Positions 32,824 to 41,984 are shown, counted from the stretch's first letter. The stretch: DNA of 56,022 bases from Acidobacteriota bacterium (GCA_016935015.1 JAFGRT010000201.1:1-56022); one strand, 5' to 3'. The notes: generated by a model from the letters alone, not told the origin. Numbers and translations are program-made.

Positions 32824-34476
32824 ATGAGAAAGTTATTGTTTCTGTGGATGATGATTGTGCCCTTCATTCTGGGGTCCGGCCTCATGATCCGGGGGGCGAC
32901 CTACCGCTATTTCGGCCCTCATGTGACGGCCCAGGCGCCATGGATCAACTCCATCGTGGTGTACAACAACGGCGACGCGGCCGGTACTTTTAAAATCACC
33001 GTCCACGATGCGGCGGGCGCGGTGGGGCATCAGCAGGAATACGTCGTGCCCGCCACATCATTCCTGGCGCTGGTCATGTCCAATGACGCAGGCTATATAC
33101 CCGGTCCGGCAGAGGTCTCCCTGACCCCCGTCGAAGGGACGTTTGTCATCGACACGGACAATCCGAAAATCAAAACAAAAGTGGCCTTCCGCTATGGCGA
33201 CAGCGTCTCGCTGTGCGAGTTTTTTCTGTCGGACACCCTGGGCTGGGAGTTTATCCTGCCCAACACAGTTCAAGCCCACTTGGCCTGGACCGGCCTGTCC
33301 CTCATGAATCCGTTCGATGGGCCCTTGACGGTGTGGGTCGAAGCATTTCAGGACGGAGTGTTGGTCGGCCAGAGCGAAATCGCCGACATTCCGCCCGGCA
33401 CCAAGTATGTACGGCTTTCTGACGGCTTCTGGCCGGGGCTGGGCTATGACGACTATGATCAGGTGCGGATTTACAGCCTGCAGCAGGCGTTCCCGCCGCC
33501 CATGTCCATCACCGGCAACAATGACCAAGACCGCCATCTTTTTTTCAATGCGGCCGTTACCGCGCTGACCAATCCCTTCACTCCATATGATGCCGGTGAT
33601 TTGTATGCCACCGATTCCATCGTCGGCAACCTGTTCTTCGTGCCGGCCGGTTCCTTTACCCAGGGATCGCCGGCGGACGAGCCCTGCCGTTTCGAAAACG
33701 AGGGCCCTCGCTTCACCCACGTCCTGAGCCGCCATCTGGCGGTTATGGAAACGGAAGTCACCCGGCGGATGTGGGAGGATCTTCGGGCCTGGCAGCCGGA
33801 CCTGCCGGCGGACCCCAGCAATCTGAATACAACGTCCGGCCTGGATGATCCGGTTCAGTATATGCGCTGGCGCGAGGCGCTGCTGTTTGCCAACCTGCTC
33901 TCCAGCCAGCAGGGCCTGTCCCCCTGCTACTATGTGGACAGTGCCATGACCGACGTTCTGACGGTCAATAATTATGTAAACACTGACTATTATTGTGATT
34001 TTGATGCCGACGGTTACCGGCTGCCCACCGAGGGGGAATGGGAATACTTCTGCCGGGCGGGGACCGACACTCCCTTCTGGGTGGAGGAGCCCGATTATGT
34101 GGACGGCACCTGTGCCGTTTGCACGACCGAGACGATGCCCAATCTGGAAAGCGTCGCTGTCTTTTGCGCCAACCGCCCCGATGGGATATCAGGCGGCAGC
34201 ACCGCACCGGCCGGGAGCAAGGCGGCCAATCCCTGGAATCTGAAAGATGTCCACGGGAATGTAAAGGAGTATTGTTGGGACCTTTTCATCGATGCCTATC
34301 CCTCGGGAACGGTCACGGATTACGTGGGTTGGGAAGCCGGTAACACCATCCGGGTCATGCGGGGGGGCAGTTTTGTTCATACGGCCCAAAAAGCCCGATC
34401 GGCGTATCGGGATCGGCGCAATCAGAGCACGCCGGGATTTGATATCGGTTTCCGACTGGTGCGCACGGTGGAGTGA
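32824..34476 (+). CDS. Secreted SUMF1/FGE-sulfatase-domain protein
   Basis: 550 residues with a signal peptide. The N-terminal 230 residues form an unrecognised beta-rich region. Residues about 270-548 are a formylglycine-generating-enzyme-like (SUMF1) domain: FFVPAGSFTQGS, METEVTRRMWE, YRLPTEGEWEYFCRAG, NLKDVHGNVKEYCWD and RGGSFVH...RDRR, ending GFRLVR. In true sulfatase-activating enzymes a Cys pair sits after the RGGS block; here that stretch reads FVHTAQKARSAYR with no Cys, so it is unlikely to make formylglycine. Many such proteins use the fold for binding. A CAGGAGG site lies before the ATG. The gap of 122 bases from the dockerin gene permits one operon. Confidence 0.85.
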   Translation: MRKLLFLWMMIVPFILGSGLMIRGATYRYFGPHVTAQAPWINSIVVYNNGDAAGTFKITVHDAAGAVGHQQEYVVPATSFLALVMSNDAGYIPGPAEVSLTPVEGTFVIDTDNPKIKTKVAFRYGDSVSLCEFFLSDTLGWEFILPNTVQAHLAWTGLSLMNPFDGPLTVWVEAFQDGVLVGQSEIADIPPGTKYVRLSDGFWPGLGYDDYDQVRIYSLQQAFPPPMSITGNNDQDRHLFFNAAVTALTNPFTPYDAGDLYATDSIVGNLFFVPAGSFTQGSPADEPCRFENEGPRFTHVLSRHLAVMETEVTRRMWEDLRAWQPDLPADPSNLNTTSGLDDPVQYMRWREALLFANLLSSQQGLSPCYYVDSAMTDVLTVNNYVNTDYYCDFDADGYRLPTEGEWEYFCRAGTDTPFWVEEPDYVDGTCAVCTTETMPNLESVAVFCANRPDGISGGSTAPAGSKAANPWNLKDVHGNVKEYCWDLFIDAYPSGTVTDYVGWEAGNTIRVMRGGSFVHTAQKARSAYRDRRNQSTPGFDIGFRLVRTVE

Positions 34477-34532
34477 GCCAGTTTTTATTCTACTGTTCGC
34501 TTCGGTGTTGGAACGTCAGGGGGAAGTCTTTT

Positions 34533-35402
34533 CTACGGATTTTTCGGTGCCTGGCGGTGCTGTCGACGGCGACGAATCAGGCGAATGATCAGCCAGCAGA
34601 TGACCAGAATGAACAGCCAGAGCGGCCACAGATACAACAGGCCGATGATGATCCACTGCAGCCCCTCCCAGCCGCCGGCCAGGGCATCCTTCAACAGGGA
34701 GAAAAAGTCGCGCCCCGGCGGCGAATCGGCGCTCAGTTGCTCATAGACGGACAGATTGACCGTGCTGAACGACACGCGGTGATTTAGATAGCGGAGCCGC
34801 CCCTCCGCTGACTCGATTTCTTCACGAACCTGGCGCAGCTCCGCTTCCACCTTCAGAATATCCGGGACTGTGCGGGCCTGGCGCAGGATATCCTCATATC
34901 GGGCCGCCACCTCCCGTTTGGTGCGCAGGCGGGCCTCCAGATCCACGAATTCTTCGGTGACATCGGTGGCCGTGATGTTTTTACTGTGGACGTACAAGGC
35001 GAGGTGCTGCAACTCCTCGATCAGCGGGTCCAGGCTTTCGGCTGGTACGCGGAGGGTCATCTGGTTCTCGATCACATGCTGGCGCCGGTTCTCGTTCTCG
35101 GCGGCGATATATCCGCCGCGGCGGGCCACGAGATCCACGATCTTCGCATGACTGGCATCATAATTTTCCACCTGCAGGCGGAGGGACGCGTTGCGGATGA
35201 TTTTTTGGGTGATGGCGGCCGAATCGAGGTTGGCGGCATGGACGACATCCGGCGCCGACTGCCCTGATCCCGGCGGGGCGCCGGCCGTTTGCTCCATGGC
35301 CGGCTGGGGCGCCGGCTTTTCTGCCCGATCGGCGGGCGCAAACTGGCCGCAGCCGGCCAGAAGGATGATTCCGGAGATCAGTAAAAATAGTTTACGCTTC
35401 AT
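34533..35402 (-). CDS. DUF4349 lipoprotein with C-terminal membrane helix
   Basis: 289 residues. The lipobox LAGC places the lipidated Cys at 18. The DUF4349 core (about 65-225) has RNASLRLQVENYD, RGGYIAAENENRR, LRVPAESLDPLIEEL and a coiled-coil EARLRTKREVAARYEDIL. A membrane helix (about 243-275) and a short basic tail follow, so the protein is tethered at both ends. The family is widespread and uncharacterised. Its start overlaps the stop of the upstream membrane protein gene by 11 bases, so both are co-expressed. Confidence 0.9.
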   Translation of the reverse strand: MKRKLFLLISGIILLAGCGQFAPADRAEKPAPQPAMEQTAGAPPGSGQSAPDVVHAANLDSAAITQKIIRNASLRLQVENYDASHAKIVDLVARRGGYIAAENENRRQHVIENQMTLRVPAESLDPLIEELQHLALYVHSKNITATDVTEEFVDLEARLRTKREVAARYEDILRQARTVPDILKVEAELRQVREEIESAEGRLRYLNHRVSFSTVNLSVYEQLSADSPPGRDFFSLLKDALAGGWEGLQWIIIGLLYLWPLWLFILVICWLIIRLIRRRRQHRQAPKNP

Positions 35403-36114
35403 GGGGTGCCTCCTCCAGGGCCGGGAAAAGTTTACGATAGGCGATGATGAATGCGGCGATGTTGACGGGAATCACAAAAAACACACCGACATAACAGAAC
35501 ATTACGCCGATGACCGTCAGCAGGGCGAGGAGCAATATGAGGCCCAGCAAACCCCAGAAATTCGCCCAACCCGCGCGGGCGCTCAGCTTGATGGCCTCCC
35601 AGCCTGACAGATGCCGGTCGACGATGAGTGGAAAGACGAAAATGAAGAGGATACTCATCCCCATGATAACCACAAAAAACATCAGAGCGAACAGCAGCAT
35701 GAAGCCCAGGGAAAAAACACCCACCCATTCTGATTCACTGGCGGCGGAGAGAGCAGCTGTACCGAATATGCCGATAAACATGAGAAAATAGACAGGCAGG
35801 ATAACGGCCAGGGAAAATCCTGTGATGATCAGGCCGGCGATAAAGCTCTCCTTGAAATAATCGAAGCCTTGAAAGACCATCTCAAACTTCACGGGTTGCC
35901 GGGCCAGTTTTCTCAGGTAGCACATATTGATACCGCACATCATCGGTCCCATCAGCACGATGGCCAGGGCATTGGCGATGATGAGACCGACGGTGGTGAT
36001 TCCCAGAAACAGCCAGTATTGGTCTTTGACCAGTTCCCAGCCGCGGGTGAGACAGTCTAACGGCTGGATGCCGGCCGGGGGCGAGTGGAACACTTTGGAT
36101 GCCGCAGAGTCCAT
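35392..36114 (-). CDS. Polytopic membrane protein of unknown function
   Basis: 240 residues with about six hydrophobic segments. The arrangement, with a GWEAIKLSARAGWANFWGLL loop between helices and an AYRKLF end, is common in uncharacterised bacterial membrane proteins of the DUF975/DUF4013 sort, but I cannot place it firmly. ATG 36114 follows GGGAGGTG; a TTG four codons upstream has no support. It is the first gene of a two-gene unit with the DUF4349 lipoprotein. Confidence 0.8.
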   Translation of the reverse strand: MDSAASKVFHSPPAGIQPLDCLTRGWELVKDQYWLFLGITTVGLIIANALAIVLMGPMMCGINMCYLRKLARQPVKFEMVFQGFDYFKESFIAGLIITGFSLAVILPVYFLMFIGIFGTAALSAASESEWVGVFSLGFMLLFALMFFVVIMGMSILFIFVFPLIVDRHLSGWEAIKLSARAGWANFWGLLGLILLLALLTVIGVMFCYVGVFFVIPVNIAAFIIAYRKLFPALEEAPHEA

Positions 36115-36259
36115 GACACCTCCCAAAAAGCATTGATTTCGGGTAAAAATATCTGGCCTGTATCTTACCTGAATACGCAGAAGGATGCAGCAAGATTTTC
36201 GTGGCGGCCCCGCAGGGCGTTGGGGAAGGCGTGTCTATCCGGTCGGAAAGCAGAGAGCC

Positions 36260-36296
36260 GGCGGAGAGGCCCGCCCGGGCAGGGAGCCTCACCGCC
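36260..36296 (-). terminator. Hairpin after the S9 peptidase gene
   Basis: Two 11-base arms (36260-36270 and 36286-36296) pair with a single A-A mismatch and a 15-base loop. It starts 27 bases after the stop of the S9 peptidase gene on the minus strand. The stem is very GC-rich and stable; the following T-run is weak, so it may act with Rho or protect the 3' end. Confidence 0.5.
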
Positions 36297-36322
36297 GCTG
36301 AGAATGTTCGGGTATTCGCCGG

Positions 36323-38938
36323 TTATTCCGCCGGGAAGGAGCCCAAGTGCTCCAGAAAGAAAGCCTGGAATTTCTTGTAAATGGCCTTGTTCTTTACGAT
36401 TCCGTTCAGCCCATGCTTGCCGGTGGGATCGAGAAACAGGTCCACCAGGGTCTCCTTGCCGGCCTCCAGCAGGGCCTGGTACACCTTGAGGGTGTCTTGG
36501 TAGAGAACGTTCGGATCCATCATGCCGTGGACCAGAAGCAGGGGATTCTTCAGGTTCTTGGCCAGGGGCAGCAAGGAATACTTGCGCAGGCTCGGCTTGC
36601 CGCGTACCGACGGACCGATGGTCGATCCGGCATACCACGAATTGTAATTCTCCCACTCGGTCACACTGGCCACGGCAATCCCGCAGGCGAAGGTATCGGG
36701 GGAGGAGAACATGGTCTTAAGGGTCTGGTAGCCGCCGAAACTCCAGCCATGCAGGCCAAGACGGTCAATATCCACGCCGAAGCCGTTTTCCAGGTGCTTG
36801 ACCAGGTCCTCCAGATCTTCCACTTGTGTCTGCCCTGGATTTTCCCAATTGGCTTCGGAGAAGCGCCGTCCGAAACCCGATTGGCCCCGCGGGTCGATGG
36901 CGACAGTGACATAACCGTGCTGGACCGCCATCATCATCTGGAAGATATAGCTCAGGGTGCTGAAATTGTCCGTTTCGACGGTGTGTCGGGTGAGCAGCGG
37001 ACCGCCGTAGACATGGACAATGCCCGGACGGCGGTCCTCGGGACGCCAGCCCTCCGGCTTGAATATCATACCTGAAATGGTGTCGCCGTGCCGGTTCTTG
37101 AACTTGAACATCGCCGGTTTGATGAAGTTGAATTTTTCCCAGTCTTCACGATGACTTTGGGTCAATAGCTTGTCTGTCTGGGCCTTCGTGTCCATGAGGT
37201 ATAGCTCTGGTCGCATATCCCAGTTCCCGTACACGGAGGCAATCCATTCACCGTCGCTGGAGACGGCGGTTTCCCGATGCATGCCGCCTGTTTTTCCGAT
37301 GCGGGTCATCTCCCCCGTCGCGACAGTTACACGGTAAACACTATCCATGGCCGGATCCTGCAGGTCGGACTGAACATACATGAATCGGCCGTCGGGACTG
37401 AAATCCAGGATGGGGTAGGACTCGAATTCCCCCTTGATCAGTTCGCGACGCTCACCGCTCGCCAGATCAAACAGAACCGGCTGGCGGAAGCCCTTCTCAT
37501 TGTTGAGAACGGCGGCCAGTTGCTGGCCGTCGGGGGTGAACTTCACATTTCTCTGATAAAAGCTCTTGAAACCGATTTTCTCTTTGGTCTCGTACAGTAT
37601 TTTCGGCCGGGCCTCTGCGGCTGCATCGCCAATCCAAATTTTGAGATCGCCTTTTTCCCGTTCCCAGGTCATAAAGGCATAACGGGTGCCGTCTTCGCTC
37701 CATTCAATATCGCTGAATTCATACCAGATATCCCCGCCCGGAATGGTGAAGACAGGCACCGGCTCGGGACCGTAATTGATTTCAGTCACCGGTCGCAGGA
37801 AGAACTGGTATTCCGGCTCGTTCCGCTTGTCATCGGCCACTTGGCGCTTGACTTTGCTGGCTTCGGCGAACCGCTTCTGAAAATCAGTGATGATAACGTC
37901 GCGCATGGCCGGCTTGCCTTTCTGTTTGGCGCCGATGACCATCATCCACTCCCCGTCCGGAGCGATACTGGTGCGGTACAGTTTTAACTGGGCCTTGTCC
38001 TTGTCATCATCCTTCTTGTCATCTTCCCTGAACTGATGATTGATCTGATGGAGGTAGGATGAATCGAACATCACCCGGAAGACCTGGTTTCCCCGAGAGA
38101 AGTAGTAGCCGTCGCCGGCCGGGGTGTAGGCCACCAGATTCTCCTGGTCGTCGGACATGGTCAGGCGCCGGATGGTGTCGTCCTGCGGAAAATAGCGGTA
38201 CAAGTCTCCCCGGTAAACAAAAATGAGTTCCGGATTAAGCTTGGACCATGCATAATTTCTGACTCCCGGATACAGATCTCCTGGTTTGATTTTTTCGTGC
38301 TCCTTTTTTTCCTGCAGCTTGTCCCGGAGTTCCCATAACTCTAATTCTTTCTTTTCCTCTTCTTTTTTATCCTGCTTCTTTTCTTCCTTGCCGGAGTCTT
38401 TTTCATCTTTCTGGACGTCGTGTCTCTCTTCTGTGTTTTCCGCGCCGGCCTTTTTCTTCTCTTTCTCCTGGCGTTCTTCTTCCAGTTCCTTCTTCAACTC
38501 CTCGATCTCTTCCATTTCAAAACGAAACAGATCCACATCCTTGCCGTCGAGATAGTCCCGCTGGGCAAAAAACAGCTCCTGGAGTTGCGCTTCCTCCTCT
38601 TTCCGTTGCTTGTCCTTGTCAACAAACTTTTGGTGATCTTCGGGCGGGTCAAAGTTTTTCATGCGTTCCAGCGAAGTGACTTGTTGCAAACGGTGGGCCA
38701 CCATGTCGTACACATAGAGGTCATAGCCGGTTTCTTCATAAGGATTCCACAGGAAGGCGAAATAGCGGTCGTCCTCCGTAAAGCGGATCATCCGTGGCGT
38801 TTTGCCCCGAAAGGGTTTGACCGTATAGACTTCTTCCAGTGTCAATTTCCGGGGATCCAGGGGCCCGTCATCCTGCAGATCCACCCCGAACAGGGGGGTG
38901 GGTAAACAAAACAACAGCAGTGTCAGCCATAATCTCAT
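36323..38938 (-). CDS. Secreted S9-family prolyl oligopeptidase/DPP-like peptidase
   Basis: 871 residues with a signal peptide. A seven-bladed propeller-like region covers most of the N-terminal two thirds, and a C-terminal alpha/beta hydrolase carries the catalytic triad: S733 in GWSFGGY, D808 in HGMMDPNV and H842 in GKHGLNG. Enzymes of this family cleave after proline in peptides, often as exported dipeptidyl peptidases. Residues about 100-220 form an extremely Lys/Glu-rich, presumably helical insert within the propeller, unusual for the family. ATG 38938 follows AAGGAG and opens the signal peptide; an upstream in-frame start does not. The gene is preceded by a 17-base palindrome in the shared upstream region. 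Confidence 0.92.
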   Translation of the reverse strand: MRLWLTLLLFCLPTPLFGVDLQDDGPLDPRKLTLEEVYTVKPFRGKTPRMIRFTEDDRYFAFLWNPYEETGYDLYVYDMVAHRLQQVTSLERMKNFDPPEDHQKFVDKDKQRKEEEAQLQELFFAQRDYLDGKDVDLFRFEMEEIEELKKELEEERQEKEKKKAGAENTEERHDVQKDEKDSGKEEKKQDKKEEEKKELELWELRDKLQEKKEHEKIKPGDLYPGVRNYAWSKLNPELIFVYRGDLYRYFPQDDTIRRLTMSDDQENLVAYTPAGDGYYFSRGNQVFRVMFDSSYLHQINHQFREDDKKDDDKDKAQLKLYRTSIAPDGEWMMVIGAKQKGKPAMRDVIITDFQKRFAEASKVKRQVADDKRNEPEYQFFLRPVTEINYGPEPVPVFTIPGGDIWYEFSDIEWSEDGTRYAFMTWEREKGDLKIWIGDAAAEARPKILYETKEKIGFKSFYQRNVKFTPDGQQLAAVLNNEKGFRQPVLFDLASGERRELIKGEFESYPILDFSPDGRFMYVQSDLQDPAMDSVYRVTVATGEMTRIGKTGGMHRETAVSSDGEWIASVYGNWDMRPELYLMDTKAQTDKLLTQSHREDWEKFNFIKPAMFKFKNRHGDTISGMIFKPEGWRPEDRRPGIVHVYGGPLLTRHTVETDNFSTLSYIFQMMMAVQHGYVTVAIDPRGQSGFGRRFSEANWENPGQTQVEDLEDLVKHLENGFGVDIDRLGLHGWSFGGYQTLKTMFSSPDTFACGIAVASVTEWENYNSWYAGSTIGPSVRGKPSLRKYSLLPLAKNLKNPLLLVHGMMDPNVLYQDTLKVYQALLEAGKETLVDLFLDPTGKHGLNGIVKNKAIYKKFQAFFLEHLGSFPAE

Positions 38939-39024
38939 CGGGAACTCCTTCCAGCAGATATTGTGCCGTGCCAAAGAATACCCCATTTCAACCCGGGATA
39001 GGCAATTTTTTCCAACATCCGGTG

Positions 39025-39041
39025 ATCGGCACTGTGCCGAT
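39025..39041. promoter_or_regulatory. 17-base perfect palindrome, candidate operator
   Basis: ATCGGCACTGTGCCGAT has 8-base arms around a single T. It lies in the 289-base gap between the divergent S9 peptidase and ilvE genes, about 87 bases upstream of the peptidase start. Mixed base composition makes it less likely to be chance than an A/T palindrome. Confidence 0.45.
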
Positions 39042-39178
39042 GGTAAGACTTGATCTGTCGTCGGTGGATGGATCCGTAAGGCCGGCGGATAGACGCTTCC
39101 GCTGGATGTCGAGCGAAAAGTCTGGTCAGTTGCAGATGGGGGGAATCGTGGTTCTATGATTTAAAATGTACGTCTGAT

Positions 39179-39207
39179 TTGTTAAAATGAAAAATCCGGT
39201 ACAGAAT
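39179..39207 (+). promoter_or_regulatory. Candidate ilvE promoter
   Basis: TTGTTA (39179-39184) and CAGAAT (39202-39207) are 17 bases apart, followed by a GGGAGAG ribosome site and the ATG at 39228. Four of six matches in each box. Confidence 0.35.
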
Positions 39208-39227
39208 CTTTTTGCGGGAGAGATCAT

Positions 39228-40307
39228 ATGGACATTGACATTATCCCTATTCCAGATGCCGAGTTGAAGCCGCTTTTCGACAATCCGGAGGAACTGGGTT
39301 TCGGCCGGGTTTTCACGGATCGGATGTTCACCATGGAGTATACTCCGGCTCGCGGCTGGCATGCGGCCACCATCCGGAAATACGAACCCTTGTGCCTGGA
39401 CCCGGCCACTCTGGTGTTTCATTATGGGCAGGAGATTTTCGAGGGGATGAAAGCGTTCGCGTCGCCGGGAGGCCAGGCGGTCTTCTTTCGACCAGAAGAT
39501 AACGTGCGGCGCTTCAACCATTCCGCCCGCCGGATGTGTATGCCGGAGCTGGATGAACAATTGATGCTGGATGGTCTCTTTCGTCTGGTTTCCATCGAAG
39601 GACGGTGGATCCCCCAAAAGAGAGGATCCGCCCTGTACATCCGCCCCACCATGATCGCTGCTGAGGTCGGACTGGGTGTCCGGCCGGCCACGAATTATCT
39701 GTACTTCGTTATCCTTTCGCCGGTGGGGCCTTATTTCAAGGAGGGTTTTCGGCCGGTGCGGCTTTGTGCGTGTGACAAGTATGTCCGCGCCGTGGAAGGC
39801 GGGGTGGGGGAAGCCAAGACCGGCGGCAATTATGCCGCCAGCCTGTTGGCCAAACAGGATGCCAAAGAAAAGGGTTATAATGAAGTGCTGTGGCTGGATG
39901 CCAGGGAACGACGTTATGTCGAGGAAGTGGGCGCCATGAATATTTTCTTTGTCATCGACGGAGTGGTTTGTACGCCCGAACTTTCCGGCGCCATTTTGCA
40001 GGGTATCACCCGCAAGTCGGTATTGCAGCTGGCGGAGCATCTGGGTTATCCGGTGGCCGAGCGACGGATCGCCATCGATGAACTCGTGGCCGGAATCATG
40101 TCGGGCCGGGTGTCCGAAGCCTTCGGCGCCGGTACCGCGGCCAGCATCGCCCCGGTCGGCGAAATTGGTTACAAGGAGAAAGATTACACCATCAATATGA
40201 CGGAAGCCGGACCGATCTCCCGCCGGCTCTATGAGGCATTGCAAGCCATTCAGTTCGGGGAGGCACCCGATCCATTCGGCTGGACCCACAAAATCGACTT
40301 GCACTGA
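39228..40307 (+). CDS. ilvE: Branched-chain amino acid aminotransferase
   Basis: Transfers amino groups between glutamate and the keto acids of valine, leucine and isoleucine. 359 residues, the size of the longer (eukaryote-like, BCAT-type) enzymes. The PLP Lys is K197 in EAKTGGNYAAS. Other family blocks are FHYGQEIFEGMKAF, RPTMIA, and the MNIFFVIDG and LSGAILQGITR segments. The ATG follows GGGAGAG. The gene has its own promoter-like boxes and is followed by a stable stem-loop, so it may be monocistronic. Confidence 0.95.
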   Translation: MDIDIIPIPDAELKPLFDNPEELGFGRVFTDRMFTMEYTPARGWHAATIRKYEPLCLDPATLVFHYGQEIFEGMKAFASPGGQAVFFRPEDNVRRFNHSARRMCMPELDEQLMLDGLFRLVSIEGRWIPQKRGSALYIRPTMIAAEVGLGVRPATNYLYFVILSPVGPYFKEGFRPVRLCACDKYVRAVEGGVGEAKTGGNYAASLLAKQDAKEKGYNEVLWLDARERRYVEEVGAMNIFFVIDGVVCTPELSGAILQGITRKSVLQLAEHLGYPVAERRIAIDELVAGIMSGRVSEAFGAGTAASIAPVGEIGYKEKDYTINMTEAGPISRRLYEALQAIQFGEAPDPFGWTHKIDLH

Positions 40308-40315
40308 AGCTTTCC

Positions 40316-40349
40316 CGCCCCGGCAAGGAAGCCGTGTCCTGCCGGGGCG
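40316..40349 (+). terminator. Stem-loop after ilvE
   Basis: Perfect 10-base arms CGCCCCGGCA (40316-40325) and TGCCGGGGCG (40340-40349) enclose a 14-base loop, 9 bases after the ilvE stop. There is no T-run, so termination may need a factor. Confidence 0.5.
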
Positions 40350-40416
40350 TCGGTTACATGATCACCGGATACCCCCTTACCCTGGTTTTCACCCCTCGAA
40401 TTGTGTGGTGATCATG

Positions 40417-40445
40417 TTGACATTTTCCGGGATTAGTTATAGATT
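40417..40445 (+). promoter_or_regulatory. Candidate nhaD promoter
   Basis: A consensus -35 TTGACA (40417-40422) and TAGATT (40440-40445) are 17 bases apart. TATAGA at 40438 gives a 15-base alternative. An AAGGA site precedes the ATG at 40482. Confidence 0.5.
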
Positions 40446-40481
40446 TATTGTCTTTTATTTGGGTTATGCAAGGATGTCTTC

Positions 40482-41897
40482 ATGATTCGCAAGCTGATAC
40501 ATGTTCCCCTGGTGGCGGCCCTCTGGATGATGACCGGCGATTACATTGTGGCGACCGGCGGAACCGGCGGGGAAGCCGCGACGCACTTTGTGCCACCTGT
40601 CTGGGCCGTCATTCCCTTTATCGGAATCCTGATGTCCATCGCCGTTTTCCCGCTGATCAACGCCCACTGGTGGGAACATAATTTCGGCAAGATCAGTTTT
40701 CTCTGGATTGTGATCGCCTATGTGTTGATGTATTTCTCGGTCCCGGCGGGCATACATTTTCTGGACGCTTTCGGCCATGACATCTTTCATGTTTACCTGG
40801 AGGAATATGTCTCCTTCATCATCCTCCTGGGTTCACTGTTTGTGATTTCCGGCGGCATCCTGATCAAGGGATCTCTCAGCGGCAAGCCGGTCTCCAACCT
40901 CGTCATCCTGGCCATCGGCTCCGTGATTGCCAGCTTTATCGGCACAACCGGGGCCGCCATGCTGCTGATTCGACCGCTCATCAAGTCCATTCACTGGCGA
41001 CAGCACAAGATGCATATCATCATCTTCTTCATTTTTCTGGTATGCAACATTGGTGGTAGCCTGACGCCCATCGGCGACCCGCCCCTGTTCCTCGGTTTTC
41101 TGAAAGGGATTCCTTTTGAATGGACGTTTCAGCTGACTCCCATGTGGGCATTTGCGGTGGTGGTCCTACTGGCTGTTTTTTTTATGATGGACAATTATCT
41201 GATGAAAAAAGAGCCGGATGTACCGCACACGGAGAAGAAGGGGATTCAGATCCAGGGAGCGTACAATTTCCTGCTGCTGCTGGGTGTCATCGGTTCGGTT
41301 CTGTACAGCGGTATCTTCGACCATGGGCCCATTCATCTGCACTATGGCAAGCTCATGATTCAGAACCTTGTCCGCGACGGTGCCATGATCGCGCTGGCGG
41401 TGGTCTCCATGCTCATCACCCCGCGACCCGTCCGCCGGGAAAATAACTTTAATTTTTTCCCGATCAAGGAAGTGGCTTATCTCTTTATCGGGATTTTCAC
41501 CACCATGATCCCGGCACTGATGCTGTTGAATGCGCGGGGTGGAGAACTTGGCATCGATACCGCAGCCAAATTCTTCTGGGTCACGGGAGTGCTGTCCAGT
41601 TTTCTTGACAATGCGCCCACCTACATCACGTTTCTAGAGACAGCGCTCGGGATGCTGAAACTCGATATCCAGCAATTATTACTGGATCCGGTCGGCGTAT
41701 CGTTTTTGAAGGGGATCTCGGTCGGCGCTGTTTTTATGGGAGCCAATACCTATATCGGCAACGGACCAAATTTCATGGTCAAAGCCATCGCCGAGCAGGA
41801 AAAAATCAAGATGCCCAGTTTTTTCGGGTATATGATGTGGTCCGGGATTATTTTGCTGCCGCTTTTTGTATTGGTTCACCTGATCTTTTTCCATTGA
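40482..41897 (+). CDS. nhaD: NhaD-type sodium/proton antiporter
   Basis: 471 residues with about 12 hydrophobic segments, in the ion-transporter superfamily with ArsB and citrate carriers. NhaD exchanges cytoplasmic sodium for protons. Family marks are IGTTGAAMLLIRP, GGSLTPIGDPPLFLGFL, and the second-half FLDNAPTYITFLE, a repeat-related pair of ion-site loops. The first 30 residues are partly hydrophobic and could include a signal-like first helix. A sodium-rich setting or sodium energetics is a reasonable inference. It is a single-gene unit with its own promoter. Confidence 0.9.
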   Translation: MIRKLIHVPLVAALWMMTGDYIVATGGTGGEAATHFVPPVWAVIPFIGILMSIAVFPLINAHWWEHNFGKISFLWIVIAYVLMYFSVPAGIHFLDAFGHDIFHVYLEEYVSFIILLGSLFVISGGILIKGSLSGKPVSNLVILAIGSVIASFIGTTGAAMLLIRPLIKSIHWRQHKMHIIIFFIFLVCNIGGSLTPIGDPPLFLGFLKGIPFEWTFQLTPMWAFAVVVLLAVFFMMDNYLMKKEPDVPHTEKKGIQIQGAYNFLLLLGVIGSVLYSGIFDHGPIHLHYGKLMIQNLVRDGAMIALAVVSMLITPRPVRRENNFNFFPIKEVAYLFIGIFTTMIPALMLLNARGGELGIDTAAKFFWVTGVLSSFLDNAPTYITFLETALGMLKLDIQQLLLDPVGVSFLKGISVGAVFMGANTYIGNGPNFMVKAIAEQEKIKMPSFFGYMMWSGIILLPLFVLVHLIFFH

Positions 41898-41984
41898 TCA
41901 ATTCATCCTTATCAGTGGAACCGGAGTCCGGCATACCCATGGCTGCCGGGTTGACGTTTCCATCCGTTGTTTCCATAAATTAGG

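Noticed and set aside
33058-33735. 225-codon minus-strand frame opposite the SUMF1-like gene
   Set aside because: An antisense shadow with no start signal and no motif; the plus-strand frame has a signal peptide and a full domain.
38286-38905. Ser/Phe-rich plus-strand frames opposite the charged insert of the S9 peptidase
   Set aside because: They are the antisense of GAA/AAG codon runs; the apparent hydrophobicity is a by-product.
40474-40485. Three-codon frame ATG-TCT-TCA-TGA whose stop overlaps the nhaD start
   Set aside because: The AAGGA site abuts its ATG and is spaced correctly for the nhaD ATG, so it is most likely coincidence.
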